Source: CAMCXT01 sp040403315
GTDB lineage: Bacteria > Bacteroidota > Bacteroidia > M30B66
Reading direction: 5' to 3'
Length of the DNA stretch: 64,000 nt
NCBI GenBank assembly: GCA_040403315.1
Contig: JBBAKX010000008.1
Span: 62,001-126,000 of the forward strand
In this document: in pieces, positions 47,619 to 55,629 of the stretch
Position numbering within the stretch: position 1 is the first letter of the stretch
How the letters are laid out: each line of letters begins with the position of its first letter
Made by a program: the position numbers and the translations under genes
The notes under the pieces: generated by a model
Told to the model about the DNA's origin: nothing
The model's database searches: none
The model's input: only the letters and a program-made list of their open reading frames with translations

Positions 47619-49319
47619 ATGAAAAAAAGAACTACACTTAAAAATAAACTTACCGTTAAAACATCACTTCGTCAGCGCCTTTTAGTAGGTAGCGCAAGTA
47701 TGTTATTTGCGGTTGTTGTTGGCTCAATGGTTTACCTGAATTTTTTTGCTTCTGGTGAAACCAAGGCCAATTTGGTTGAGGATGGAGAAAGTGTACAGCC
47801 ATTAACTTTAACTTCCATATGTTCGGAAAATCCTGGTGTTAGCAGACGCTGGCGCGTGGAGAATCCAAACGAATTTGATGTGCCAATTGAATGGGATTTA
47901 TATCCTTATTTTCAAACCGGCCTCATTATCGCTCACACTGGTGAGAATTTTTTCTATTCTAACACAATCCCTGGCCCTAATTCGGTTCGAATTCGTTGGC
48001 AGGATGAGAACTCTGAGTGGCAGCAATCTTTAATATCTTCTACTGGAACTGCCTGTGGCAATGGTGGTTGTTACGCTTCGGAGGTTGTAAGTTATGATCC
48101 CAAAAAACGGAACGACGGTTCATTTGTAGTTGAAGAACGTCGCGATCCATCTAAAGCGCTAGGCGTACCGGAAAACGATGATGCATTGAATTTCGTTTCT
48201 TTGGGTTTTGGTGGTGAAATCGTATTGAAATTTTCGCAGCCAATAGCCAATGGCAATGGTGACGACATTCGCGTTACAGAAAGTACTTTCGGAAACCTCG
48301 GTTGCAACCGTTACCCAGAGAAAATCCAAGCATTTGCATCACAAGATGGTTGCCACTTCATTTACTTAGGCGAACAATGCCAAGATGCGACTTTTGATTT
48401 GGGCTCTTTTTCATGGGCTCGATATATTAAATTGAAGGATGTAAGCCCCGTGGAGCATCCTTTTAATAATTTTGTTGCCGACGGATATGATGTTGATGGA
48501 ATAGCTTGTTTAAATGGTTCTTCTACCACAACTGCCGACGATGGCCTTGTTGCAGGTTCGGCACAAGAAGTTGTCCAATACAATCAAGGTACCCGTAAAA
48601 ATGGAACAGCTATTCATTCGTCTAGAACCAATCCAGAAGCAGCGCTTGGCGTACCTCAAAATAACGATCTTGGAGTTAATTTCTTGACTCTTGGCTTTAC
48701 AGGTTTTGCAGTATTTAAGTTCGACTTTGTGATCTTTAATCGCCCAGGCAATGACCTTCAAGTTGTTGAAACATCATTTGGTCAGCAAAGCTGCGATAGC
48801 TACAGAGAAACTGCCTATTTTGAAGGATCTTTAGATGGAACCAACTGGAAACCAATGGGCGAAGTTTGCTTAGATGGAGAACTCGACTTAGGCGATGAAT
48901 TGTATGCTATGCAGTATTTGCGAGTAACAGACCGTTCTCCAGCATCAGCATTTCCAAATTCAGCTGATGGATATGACATCGATGGTTTTATAGTATTTTC
49001 TTATGGATGTGTAAATGAAACGCGAGTTCGTCCATACGATAACAACTCTATTCCTGATGAAATTGCAGAAGCGCAGATCCAACCCAACCCTTTCAAAGAC
49101 CAGTTCCAACTTTTGTATGAAACGGGTTCAAAAGATGAAAAAGTAATCGTCCGCATGTTTAATTATGTAGGTCAGATGGTCAATGTTGAAACACTCAACA
49201 TCCCTAAAAACACAAAGCATACCCAAAATATGTCGGGCGAAAAACTTCCAAAAGGCGTTTACGTGGTAACATTGGAATCTGCAGGACAAAAACAGAGCAT
49301 TAAAGTAATAAAGAATTAA
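47619..49319 (+). CDS. T9SS surface protein, array member 3
   Basis: The 566-residue preprotein has an unusually basic N-terminus (K-K-R-T-T-L-K-N-K and R-Q-R) before the hydrophobic export segment (about 24-46). An N-terminal domain shared with member 2 (about 64-148: T-S-I-C-S-E-N-P, W-R-V-E-N-P) is followed by two repeat domains (about 151-300 and 315-466) and a T9SS tail (about 485-566). It lacks the CBM-like domain. A clear promoter was not found in its 248-base upstream gap; a GTAAACGAT motif at 47491 is shared with the upstream of members 1 and 2. Confidence 0.9.
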   Translation: MKKRTTLKNKLTVKTSLRQRLLVGSASMLFAVVVGSMVYLNFFASGETKANLVEDGESVQPLTLTSICSENPGVSRRWRVENPNEFDVPIEWDLYPYFQTGLIIAHTGENFFYSNTIPGPNSVRIRWQDENSEWQQSLISSTGTACGNGGCYASEVVSYDPKKRNDGSFVVEERRDPSKALGVPENDDALNFVSLGFGGEIVLKFSQPIANGNGDDIRVTESTFGNLGCNRYPEKIQAFASQDGCHFIYLGEQCQDATFDLGSFSWARYIKLKDVSPVEHPFNNFVADGYDVDGIACLNGSSTTTADDGLVAGSAQEVVQYNQGTRKNGTAIHSSRTNPEAALGVPQNNDLGVNFLTLGFTGFAVFKFDFVIFNRPGNDLQVVETSFGQQSCDSYRETAYFEGSLDGTNWKPMGEVCLDGELDLGDELYAMQYLRVTDRSPASAFPNSADGYDIDGFIVFSYGCVNETRVRPYDNNSIPDEIAEAQIQPNPFKDQFQLLYETGSKDEKVIVRMFNYVGQMVNVETLNIPKNTKHTQNMSGEKLPKGVYVVTLESAGQKQSIKVIKN

Positions 49320-49342
49320 TATTTTTCAAATCAGGTTTAACG

Positions 49343-49373
49343 AAGCGCCCAGCAAGATGTTGGGCGCTTTTGT
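49343..49373 (+). terminator. Intrinsic terminator after array member 3
   Basis: AAGCGCCCA and TGGGCGCTT form a 9-bp stem with a 9-base loop and T-rich tail. The tail overlaps the next promoter. Confidence 0.85.
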
Positions 49374-49374
49374 G

Positions 49375-49406
49375 TTTTGTAGGTAGCTTGATTTTTTTTA
49401 GCTTTG
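49375..49406 (+). promoter_or_regulatory. Promoter for array member 4
   Basis: TTTTG (49375-49379), 19 bases, TAGCTTTG (49399-49406) is a strong consensus match, directly after the previous gene's terminator. The ATG is 26 bases after the box. Confidence 0.6.
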
Positions 49407-49432
49407 AAATCCAACAATTAAAAAACTCAAAA

Positions 49433-50845
49433 ATGATTCACGTTAACCTAACCAATTTATGCGTTGCAGCAGCCTTTTCTACGGCGGTATTCATGACACC
49501 AAATGAAGCAATTGCACAAACTAATCCACCTAATCCAGGTACTTGCGAAGTAAGTATTTCTAACGTAATTACTTATAACCCGGGCAAACGCCGAGACGGA
49601 TCGTTTATCCCTAATGACTTTGCAAATACAGCTCGATGCTTAGGCGTGCCACAAGACAATGATTCACCTGGAGTAGATGTTAATTATGTTTCACTTGGTT
49701 TTGGAGGTGAAATAGTAGTTCAATTAAGTGGAAGAATAGCTGATGGCACTGGTGCCGATCTTCGGATTGTAGAAACTACACTAACAACAACCAATTGCAG
49801 CCGCATTCCTGAAAAAGTGGAAGTTTTTGGTTCCCAAGATGGTTGCAATTTTGTATGTCTTGGCTCACTTTGTCAAGACGGCAATCTAGATCTTTCTGGA
49901 AGCGGTCTTGAGTGGATTCGTTACGTAAAATTGCATGATATTTCCCCAGTTACTCATCCATTTAACAATGATTTGGTTGCCAATGGATTTGATCTTGATG
50001 GAATAACTTGCCTTTCTGGAGCTGCAGCACCAACACTGCCTGTAAATTCAACATTTACTGCAATGAATCCAAGAACTTACTTGAACTATCTGCCTGCAAA
50101 CCCTACTAGTATTCCATTGGCTCGCAGAAACCCTATGCTTGCTACTGGTGCTCCTGAAAACAATAATGGCTCGCCAATCACATTCACCTCTTTAGGTTTT
50201 GGTGGCGAAATTACCTTGGTGTTTGATTACTTGGTGTTCGATAAAGAAGGTCCGGATCTTCAGGTGATTGAAACTTCAGGTTCGGGAAATTACCCTGAGA
50301 AGGCCGAGTTTTATGGTTCTTCATGTGGAAACAACTGGGTATTGTTGAACATTACCCAAGATGGTAACGTATTGGAGCAGGATGGTTGGGTTGATTTCGG
50401 TGGAACACTTTATTCGCTTAAATATTTGAGAATCATCGACCGAAGCAAGCGTACACAGTTTTCTGGTGCTGCCGATGGTTATGATGTTGACGGCGTAACT
50501 GTTATCAATGGTTCAAATTGCTTGTCGACAGGAAGTAATACCATAAATGCACGTTACGAAGAGGTTCTTTCAAATATCCCAGATGAAGCTGGTAAAGCAG
50601 AAATGTTCCCGAATCCGTTCAGTACTTCAACGGCTTTAACTTTTACAGGCGGTTCAGTGGATGAAGTTTTATCTTATCGTGTAACCAATATTGCTGGTCA
50701 ACAAATTGGTTCAGAAACAATTTCCATAGCAGCTGGAGAAATGATTCAGCGTAATTTAGATTTATCTACTTACCCTGCAGGGATCTATTTGCTTGAAGTT
50801 TCAGGAGAATTTGGACGTGAAGTTTATAAGCTCTTGAAAAACTAA
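49433..50845 (+). CDS. T9SS surface protein, array member 4
   Basis: The ATG at 49433 starts a signal peptide (ending N-E-A-I-A-Q-T); an upstream in-frame ATG at 49370 lies inside the previous terminator and is rejected. The 470-residue preprotein has just two repeat domains (about 37-196 and 211-361), each with S-L-G-F-G-G and a closing D-G-Y/F-D-(V/L)-D-G, then a T9SS tail (388-470). Its second repeat has lost the C-x-x-Y-P-E cysteine (G-N-Y-P-E instead), so one disulfide may be absent. Confidence 0.9.
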   Translation: MIHVNLTNLCVAAAFSTAVFMTPNEAIAQTNPPNPGTCEVSISNVITYNPGKRRDGSFIPNDFANTARCLGVPQDNDSPGVDVNYVSLGFGGEIVVQLSGRIADGTGADLRIVETTLTTTNCSRIPEKVEVFGSQDGCNFVCLGSLCQDGNLDLSGSGLEWIRYVKLHDISPVTHPFNNDLVANGFDLDGITCLSGAAAPTLPVNSTFTAMNPRTYLNYLPANPTSIPLARRNPMLATGAPENNNGSPITFTSLGFGGEITLVFDYLVFDKEGPDLQVIETSGSGNYPEKAEFYGSSCGNNWVLLNITQDGNVLEQDGWVDFGGTLYSLKYLRIIDRSKRTQFSGAADGYDVDGVTVINGSNCLSTGSNTINARYEEVLSNIPDEAGKAEMFPNPFSTSTALTFTGGSVDEVLSYRVTNIAGQQIGSETISIAAGEMIQRNLDLSTYPAGIYLLEVSGEFGREVYKLLKN

Positions 50846-50863
50846 ACTCAATTTTAAAGTTTT

Positions 50864-50900
50864 AAAGGCTCGGAAGTACATTGCTTCCGAGCCTTTTTTT
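50864..50900 (+). terminator. Intrinsic terminator after array member 4
   Basis: AAAGGCTCGGAAG and CTTCCGAGCCTTT form a 13-bp stem with a 7-base loop and a T-run. Confidence 0.92.
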
Positions 50901-51144
50901 GATCTTATTTGTTCGTTATAATGGGTGTTTAATTTTAAATACTTGATATTCAAACTTTTAATGGTATACTTGAGTATTTTCCATGTTGTCATGTAAGAGA
51001 TTGTGGTCGATAAATGTTCTCATAAATTAAATAATAAGTATCAAAAATTATTATTGATGTATATAAATGTCTTAAAAGTGCTGGTAAGATAAGTTGTTTA
51101 TGTCTTGATGTTGATATTTATTTAATTGTGAACTAGTGTATGTG

Positions 51145-51175
51145 TTGTAAGATTCGGTTGATTTATTTACGTTTG
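51145..51175 (+). promoter_or_regulatory. Candidate promoter for array member 5
   Basis: TTG (51145-51147), 20 bases, TACGTTTG (51168-51175). The ATG is 25 bases after the box. Confidence 0.5.
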
Positions 51176-51200
51176 ATCCAACATTAACCCTTTATTCATT

Positions 51201-52688
51201 ATGAAAACCCTTACAAATTTTAGTTTACCACTAGTATCTATGGTGGCACTTCTTGGCATTGGCTCAGGAAGTCTAATTGCTCAACCTCTTTATCCTACAA
51301 CTGTAGTAAGTTATTCTCCGGGAAACACTGCGGATGGATTAGGCATTATTCCAGATGCGCGCGACGATGAAAACAATGCCAATGGAGCTCCTCAGCAAAG
51401 CGATGTTAATTCAGGCGAAATTGCTGGAAATTCAGCAACAGTTAATTTTACATCACTAGGTTTTGGTGGTGAAATCGTTCTTGGTTTTTCTCAACCGTTT
51501 GGTCGTGGAGAAGGCGTTGATCTTCAGATTTTTGAAACTTCTTACGACTCTCCAGCTTGCACAAATTGGCAAGAACAAGCAGATGTTTTTGTTTCTCAAG
51601 ACGGTTGTTCTTGGCTTCAAGTAATTGACAATGGTTGTCAGAACCTAAACATCGAATTGCCAGATGCAATGCCATGGGCTGCTTTTGTTAAAATTATTGA
51701 TGCATCTCCAAATGCTGCCTTTTCTGCAGAAGCAGATGGTTACGATGTAGATGGTGTAATGGCAAACTACGTTTCTAATATAGTTCCACTTGTTGATCTT
51801 AACGCACCTCGTTTTGCAAATGCCTACAGCAATTACATTGTTGGAACGATAAAGGGCAATGGTAATCTTCCGGCTTTAAACCGTCGCGATCCAAACAAAG
51901 CTGTTGGTTCAACTACAGGAAGTGATGTAGCTCAAACGCCTATGTTTGTTTCTTTAGGTTTCGATAAAGCTTCTACTGCTGGTGTTATTGAAGGTCAGAT
52001 CACACTCGAATTCTACTATACAATTGTAGATAGATTGGGAGCTGATTTAGAGGTGTTTGAAACAACTTTTAGCGATAATATCAACCGTACTTGTGATAAT
52101 TACCCTGAAATTGCTGAATTCTGGGGCTCAAATGATGGTACTAACTTTACTTTACTTGCCGCTGATCCTTCGTCAAACGAACCTGCTGATGCATATCTCG
52201 GAGGCTCTGGCCGCCTATGCCGTGATGGTAAATTAGACATTAGCGGAATGCCGGGTGGAACTTTGCGTTTCATTCGCGTTATCGATAAATCAATCAAAAC
52301 GAGCAATAAATTCCCTGGCTCTGCTGATGGATACGACGTTGATGGCATTTTCGGTTATGGTTGTGCAGGAGACAATGATGGCAGATACGGTCTTTACGAT
52401 CAAAACAATTTCCCTAACGAAGATGCCGGTGTGTTTTTTATGGGACTTTTCCCAAATCCATCTAACGATCGCGTTAACGTAAATATCGAAACTGCTTCAA
52501 CAGATCAAAACTATGTGGTTCGCATGTTTGATATTACTGGCCGCGTAGTTGCTCAAGAATCAGTAAATGCTTCTGCAAATACTAGCGTTAACATTGAGAT
52601 TTCGGTAGCGCATTTGCCTGCTGGTGTTTACACAGTATCGGTTGATGCGAATGGTTACAAAACTGTTGAGCGTTTGATCAAGAACTAA
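51201..52688 (+). CDS. T9SS surface protein, array member 5
   Basis: The 495-residue preprotein has a signal peptide (ending L-I-A-Q-P), two repeat domains (about 34-190 and 207-387) with F-T-S-L-G-F-G-G-E-I and the closing A-D-G-Y-D-V-D-G, and a T9SS tail (about 417-495, L-F-P-N-P-S). The second domain is about 30 residues longer than in its paralogs, with an insertion at the loop after the D-G-x-x-F segment. It is the most diverged member of the array. The function is unknown. Confidence 0.9.
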   Translation: MKTLTNFSLPLVSMVALLGIGSGSLIAQPLYPTTVVSYSPGNTADGLGIIPDARDDENNANGAPQQSDVNSGEIAGNSATVNFTSLGFGGEIVLGFSQPFGRGEGVDLQIFETSYDSPACTNWQEQADVFVSQDGCSWLQVIDNGCQNLNIELPDAMPWAAFVKIIDASPNAAFSAEADGYDVDGVMANYVSNIVPLVDLNAPRFANAYSNYIVGTIKGNGNLPALNRRDPNKAVGSTTGSDVAQTPMFVSLGFDKASTAGVIEGQITLEFYYTIVDRLGADLEVFETTFSDNINRTCDNYPEIAEFWGSNDGTNFTLLAADPSSNEPADAYLGGSGRLCRDGKLDISGMPGGTLRFIRVIDKSIKTSNKFPGSADGYDVDGIFGYGCAGDNDGRYGLYDQNNFPNEDAGVFFMGLFPNPSNDRVNVNIETASTDQNYVVRMFDITGRVVAQESVNASANTSVNIEISVAHLPAGVYTVSVDANGYKTVERLIKN

Positions 52689-52708
52689 AAATAAATCTTT
52701 TCGATTTT

Positions 52709-52749
52709 CAACGGGCAGTTTTCGCAAGAATGCTGCCCGTTGTTTTTTA
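52709..52749 (+). terminator. Intrinsic terminator after array member 5
   Basis: CAACGGGCAG and CTGCCCGTTG form a 10-bp stem followed by a T-run, 20 bases past the stop codon. Confidence 0.88.
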
Positions 52750-52762
52750 CAACTGTTGACAT

Positions 52763-52798
52763 AAAAAAACCTTCGTTCTATATGATCGAAGGTTTTTC
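52763..52798 (-). terminator. Intrinsic terminator after the response regulator
   Basis: AAAAACCTTCG and CGAAGGTTTTT form an 11-bp stem with A and T runs on both sides. It is 27 bases past the response regulator stop codon on the minus strand. Confidence 0.8.
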
Positions 52799-52824
52799 TA
52801 TTTAATCAGCGACAAAAGAATCGT

Positions 52825-53247
52825 TTATTCTTCGTGTCCTGGATAGTTTTTTACTTTGATATCGGCTTCACTTTCTTCATTAAAAATCTTTTTTAGCAAA
52901 GCTCGCACTTCGTCGAACGCATTTTCATTTTTAATAATGAAATCGTGTGCGCCCATTTTAAATGCTGATATAGCTACTTCCGGTCCAGTGCCCGAGAGAA
53001 AAATCACATGGATATTTGGATCGTAAGATTTTATTTTTTGAAGCACTTCAATTCCACTCATGCCAGGAAGTTGGTGATCTAGAATCACAACTCTCGGATT
53101 TAGAGATAAATTATCAATGGCTTCTTCACCATTGAAAAACACTTTAATACCATCATAATAGTTCGCTTCCAGATCATAGTTGATTAGGTTCGCGAAGAAA
53201 GGCTCATCTTCAACAATGAAGATTTTGGTTTGGTCACTTTTTTTCAT
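52825..53247 (-). CDS. Single-domain response regulator
   Basis: This 140-residue protein consists of a receiver domain only: K-I-F-I-V-E-D-E-P near the N-terminus (acidic pair), V-V-I-L-D-H-Q-L-P-G with the phospho-acceptor aspartate near residue 57, a conserved Ser/Thr in F-L-S-G-T-G, and the lysine in F-I-I-K-N. No DNA-binding or enzyme domain follows; the last 15 residues are charged. It has no kinase beside it, so its histidine kinase lies elsewhere. It may act by protein contact as CheY or Spo0F do. Confidence 0.92.
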   Translation of the reverse strand: MKKSDQTKIFIVEDEPFFANLINYDLEANYYDGIKVFFNGEEAIDNLSLNPRVVILDHQLPGMSGIEVLQKIKSYDPNIHVIFLSGTGPEVAISAFKMGAHDFIIKNENAFDEVRALLKKIFNEESEADIKVKNYPGHEE

Positions 53248-53697
53248 ACATTAAATTTCATCGGAAACCGATATATAACAACGATTTCTTGAGGTTAGGA
53301 ATTACTTATGAATTATGCAGAATCTGCGTAGATTTTTTGGTAAAATAGCGAAAGATTTCAAATCTAAACAAACCAAAACGATCAATTACTCTACATCGGG
53401 TTATGTTTTGAAGAAAAATGTAAAGACTCTTGTAGTTGTCTGTTTTTCAGGATATTATGAAGTTGCCTAGGCCATAAATCGTTTTTTTAAATTTATTCCA
53501 CTTTTGCTTAACCTGTTTTTAACGACATAATTTAGCAGATGAGTTTCCATTGTAGAAAAGAAAACGCGTGATTAAATTCATCTTATCCAGAATGATTTTA
53601 ACCGATGAAGAGAAGAACGGTTCTTCATTCAGATAATTTTCAATAGTTCAATAAGTGCTTGTCGAGAATTAGTAAGGCACTATGTATCGAAACGACT
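53248..53697. other. 450-base intergenic stretch, no gene recognised
   Basis: I find no convincing coding frame. Two short inverted repeats are seen: ATCGG-AAA-CCGAT at 53260-53272, just upstream of the response regulator start, and GCAGA-A-TCTGC at 53317-53327. No consensus promoter for the response regulator is clear. An unrecognised small RNA is possible. Confidence 0.4.
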
Positions 53698-54543
53698 TCA
53701 GAGTTGAGTCATCTTAACATGTTCCTTGAAGTTTCTGAACACTTCGGCGGTGATGGCACTTTTTAATTGGTCTTGCTCGAATGATGTTAAATATTCAATT
53801 TTGATATACCAATGCGTTTGATCGGTGCAAATTGTACCTCTCAAGAAATCGATAAACTTCGAGTGTGTTCCTATAAACTGTAAAACGTCCTGAATTTGCT
53901 GCTGATAATTATCTGGGAGTGATTTTATTGGGAAAAGTAATTCTTGAATAAAGTTGCCTTCGCCAAGATTTCGAACACTTTTTCCAAGAACCAAACTGTT
54001 AGGGATTTTAATGAATTCTTGATCTCTCGGTTGTTCAAGGGTGAAAAAGAATGTTCCAATTCGTGTTACCAAGCCCATATCATCCCCCAAACGGATGTAA
54101 TCGCCCATTTTAAATGGCTTCTTGTTCAAAATGATGAACCAAGCAAAAAATGAAAGGAGTAAATCTCTGATTGCAAATGCAAATCCAGTGGCAATGAGAC
54201 CTACAAACAAGGTGATGTTTCCAAGCGATACTCCTGCTTTCCAAAATGTGACAATAAAAGCTAGGGTGTAAAGACCTACAGAATAGAGTTTAGAAATGAT
54301 TATCCTTTGTTCAAGCTCCATCTCTTGTTCGAACATCGTCCACACTTTGTTTTGAGTAATTCTTAGAATTACTGTAACAACCAATAGCGAAACGATTAGT
54401 GTAAGAACGAGCTCGATGATGTTTAGGAAAATCGAATCAATGGCAATAAATTTCCTTCTAACAGCCACATATACTAGCTCGACAACAATTAAAATTGCTG
54501 AGAGTAGGAAGATCCTTTTATAGAGATTTTTACTTAATGCCAT
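53698..54543 (-). CDS. MscS family mechanosensitive channel
   Basis: The ATG at 54543 gives 281 residues; an upstream in-frame ATG at 54612 would cover the promoter and is rejected. Three or four hydrophobic segments are followed by the MscS pore-helix pattern A-T-G-F-A-F-A-I-R-D-L-L-L-S-F-F, a beta domain (P-F-K-M-G-D-Y-I-R-L-G-D-x-x-G-x-V) and a C-terminal mixed domain. Such channels open under membrane tension to release solutes on hypo-osmotic shock. Its promoter runs head to head with that of mdh. Confidence 0.88.
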   Translation of the reverse strand: MALSKNLYKRIFLLSAILIVVELVYVAVRRKFIAIDSIFLNIIELVLTLIVSLLVVTVILRITQNKVWTMFEQEMELEQRIIISKLYSVGLYTLAFIVTFWKAGVSLGNITLFVGLIATGFAFAIRDLLLSFFAWFIILNKKPFKMGDYIRLGDDMGLVTRIGTFFFTLEQPRDQEFIKIPNSLVLGKSVRNLGEGNFIQELLFPIKSLPDNYQQQIQDVLQFIGTHSKFIDFLRGTICTDQTHWYIKIEYLTSFEQDQLKSAITAEVFRNFKEHVKMTQL

Positions 54544-54547
54544 TTTG

Positions 54548-54580
54548 CAAAAGTAATTGTTCCATTTGCACCGTCGCAAA
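54548..54580 (-). promoter_or_regulatory. Promoter for the MscS gene, near-leaderless
   Basis: On the minus strand: TTTG (54577-54580), 21 bases, TACTTTTG (54548-54555), then four bases to the ATG at 54543. This is an exact consensus match with the box so close to the start codon that the transcript would begin at, or within a few bases of, the ATG. Confidence 0.6.
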
Positions 54581-54599
54581 GAATGAATTCCTAATTTAG
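54565..54599 (+). promoter_or_regulatory. Candidate promoter for mdh
   Basis: TTTG (54565-54568), 23 bases, then TAATTTAG (54592-54599), one mismatch from TAnnTTTG. It overlaps the MscS promoter on the opposite strand. Confidence 0.35.
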
Positions 54600-54636
54600 C
54601 GCCGCATGTCACAATGAAATAAAAAAATCACACATC

Positions 54637-55581
54637 ATGAAAATTACGGTAATTGGTGCAGGGAATGTTGGAGCAACCTGCGCGAATGTTATTGCTGAGA
54701 AAGAACTCGCAAATGAAGTTGTACTGATCGATATTAAAGATGGCCTTTCGGAAGGGAAATCGCTTGATATGTGGCAGACTGCTCCAATCAATCTCTACGA
54801 TTCTCGCATTGTAGGTTACACAAATGATTATTCAAAAACCGCTGGTTCGTCGGTAGTAGTAATTACTTCAGGTCTTCCACGCAAACCGGGTATGAGTCGT
54901 GATGATCTTATTGCAACAAATGCAGGAATTGTAAAGTCGGTTACAGACAACGTGATCGCTCACTCTCCTGATGCAATTATCATCGTAGTATCGAATCCAC
55001 TCGATGTAATGACTTATGTGGCTTACTTAACAGCTAAAGTTGATTCAAGAAAAGTTTTCGGTATGGCTGGTATTCTTGATACGGCGCGATACAGAGCATT
55101 CTTAGCTGAAGCTTTAGATGTATCACCAAAGGATATTCAAGCAATGTTACTTGGTGGTCATGGCGATACAATGGTTCCGCTTCCTCGTTACACAACTGTA
55201 TCGGGAATTCCTGTTACAGAACTTATTGATGCAGATAAATTAGACGCAATTATTGAGCGTACTAAAAAAGGTGGTGGAGAACTCGTGAACTTGATGGGGA
55301 CTTCTGCATGGTATGCGCCAGGTGCAGCAGCGGCACAAATGGTTGAAGCAATCGTTAGAGATCAAAAAAGAATTTTCCCTTGCTGCGCACTTTTGAATGG
55401 CGAGTATGGTCTTAACAATATTTACCTTGGTGTTCCTGTGAAGCTTGGTAAAAACGGAATCGAACAGATTATCGAATTACAATTGAATGCTGACGAGAAG
55501 AAACTTTTAACCGAAAGTGCAGCTGCAGTTAAAGAGGTAATGGATGTTTACGATGCGATGGTGAATTCTACAACTGCATAA
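54637..55581 (+). CDS. mdh: Malate dehydrogenase
   Basis: The 314-residue enzyme interconverts malate and oxaloacetate with NAD in the TCA cycle. The N-terminus reads I-T-V-I-G-A-G-N-V-G-A-T, the Rossmann NAD site. V-V-V-I-T-S-G-L-P-R-K-P-G-M-S-R holds the mobile loop arginines, and L-G-G-H-G-D-T-M-V-P-L-P contains the catalytic histidine. It is the LDH-like type of malate dehydrogenase common in Bacteroidota. An intrinsic terminator follows. Confidence 0.97.
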   Translation: MKITVIGAGNVGATCANVIAEKELANEVVLIDIKDGLSEGKSLDMWQTAPINLYDSRIVGYTNDYSKTAGSSVVVITSGLPRKPGMSRDDLIATNAGIVKSVTDNVIAHSPDAIIIVVSNPLDVMTYVAYLTAKVDSRKVFGMAGILDTARYRAFLAEALDVSPKDIQAMLLGGHGDTMVPLPRYTTVSGIPVTELIDADKLDAIIERTKKGGGELVNLMGTSAWYAPGAAAAQMVEAIVRDQKRIFPCCALLNGEYGLNNIYLGVPVKLGKNGIEQIIELQLNADEKKLLTESAAAVKEVMDVYDAMVNSTTA

Positions 55582-55600
55582 TTTTCAATTCTTGATATTT

Positions 55601-55624
55601 AAGGGGCTCCGGCCCCTTTTTTTA
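55601..55624 (+). terminator. Intrinsic terminator after mdh
   Basis: AAGGGGC, loop TCCG, GCCCCTT, then a T-run. It is 20 bases after the stop codon and only a few bases before the retropepsin-like gene start. Confidence 0.85.
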
Positions 55625-55629
55625 TACCC

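Larger units (their letters stand above)
50846..51200. other. AT-rich gap between array members 4 and 5
   Basis: The gap holds the member 4 terminator at its start and the member 5 promoter at its end. The ~240 bases between are very AT-rich with short inverted runs such as AATAATA ... TTATTATT near 51030-51055, and no gene. Confidence 0.6.
42593..52688 (+). repeat. Tandem array of five paralogous T9SS genes
   Basis: Five consecutive same-strand genes encode the same duplicated domain pair and a T9SS type A tail. The first two are most alike: their middle repeat domains differ by only a few residues over about 90. Members 3 to 5 are more diverged. N-terminal modules are lost or gained along the array: CBM-like in 1 and 2, a separate domain in 2 and 3, and neither in 4 and 5. 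Confidence 0.88.
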
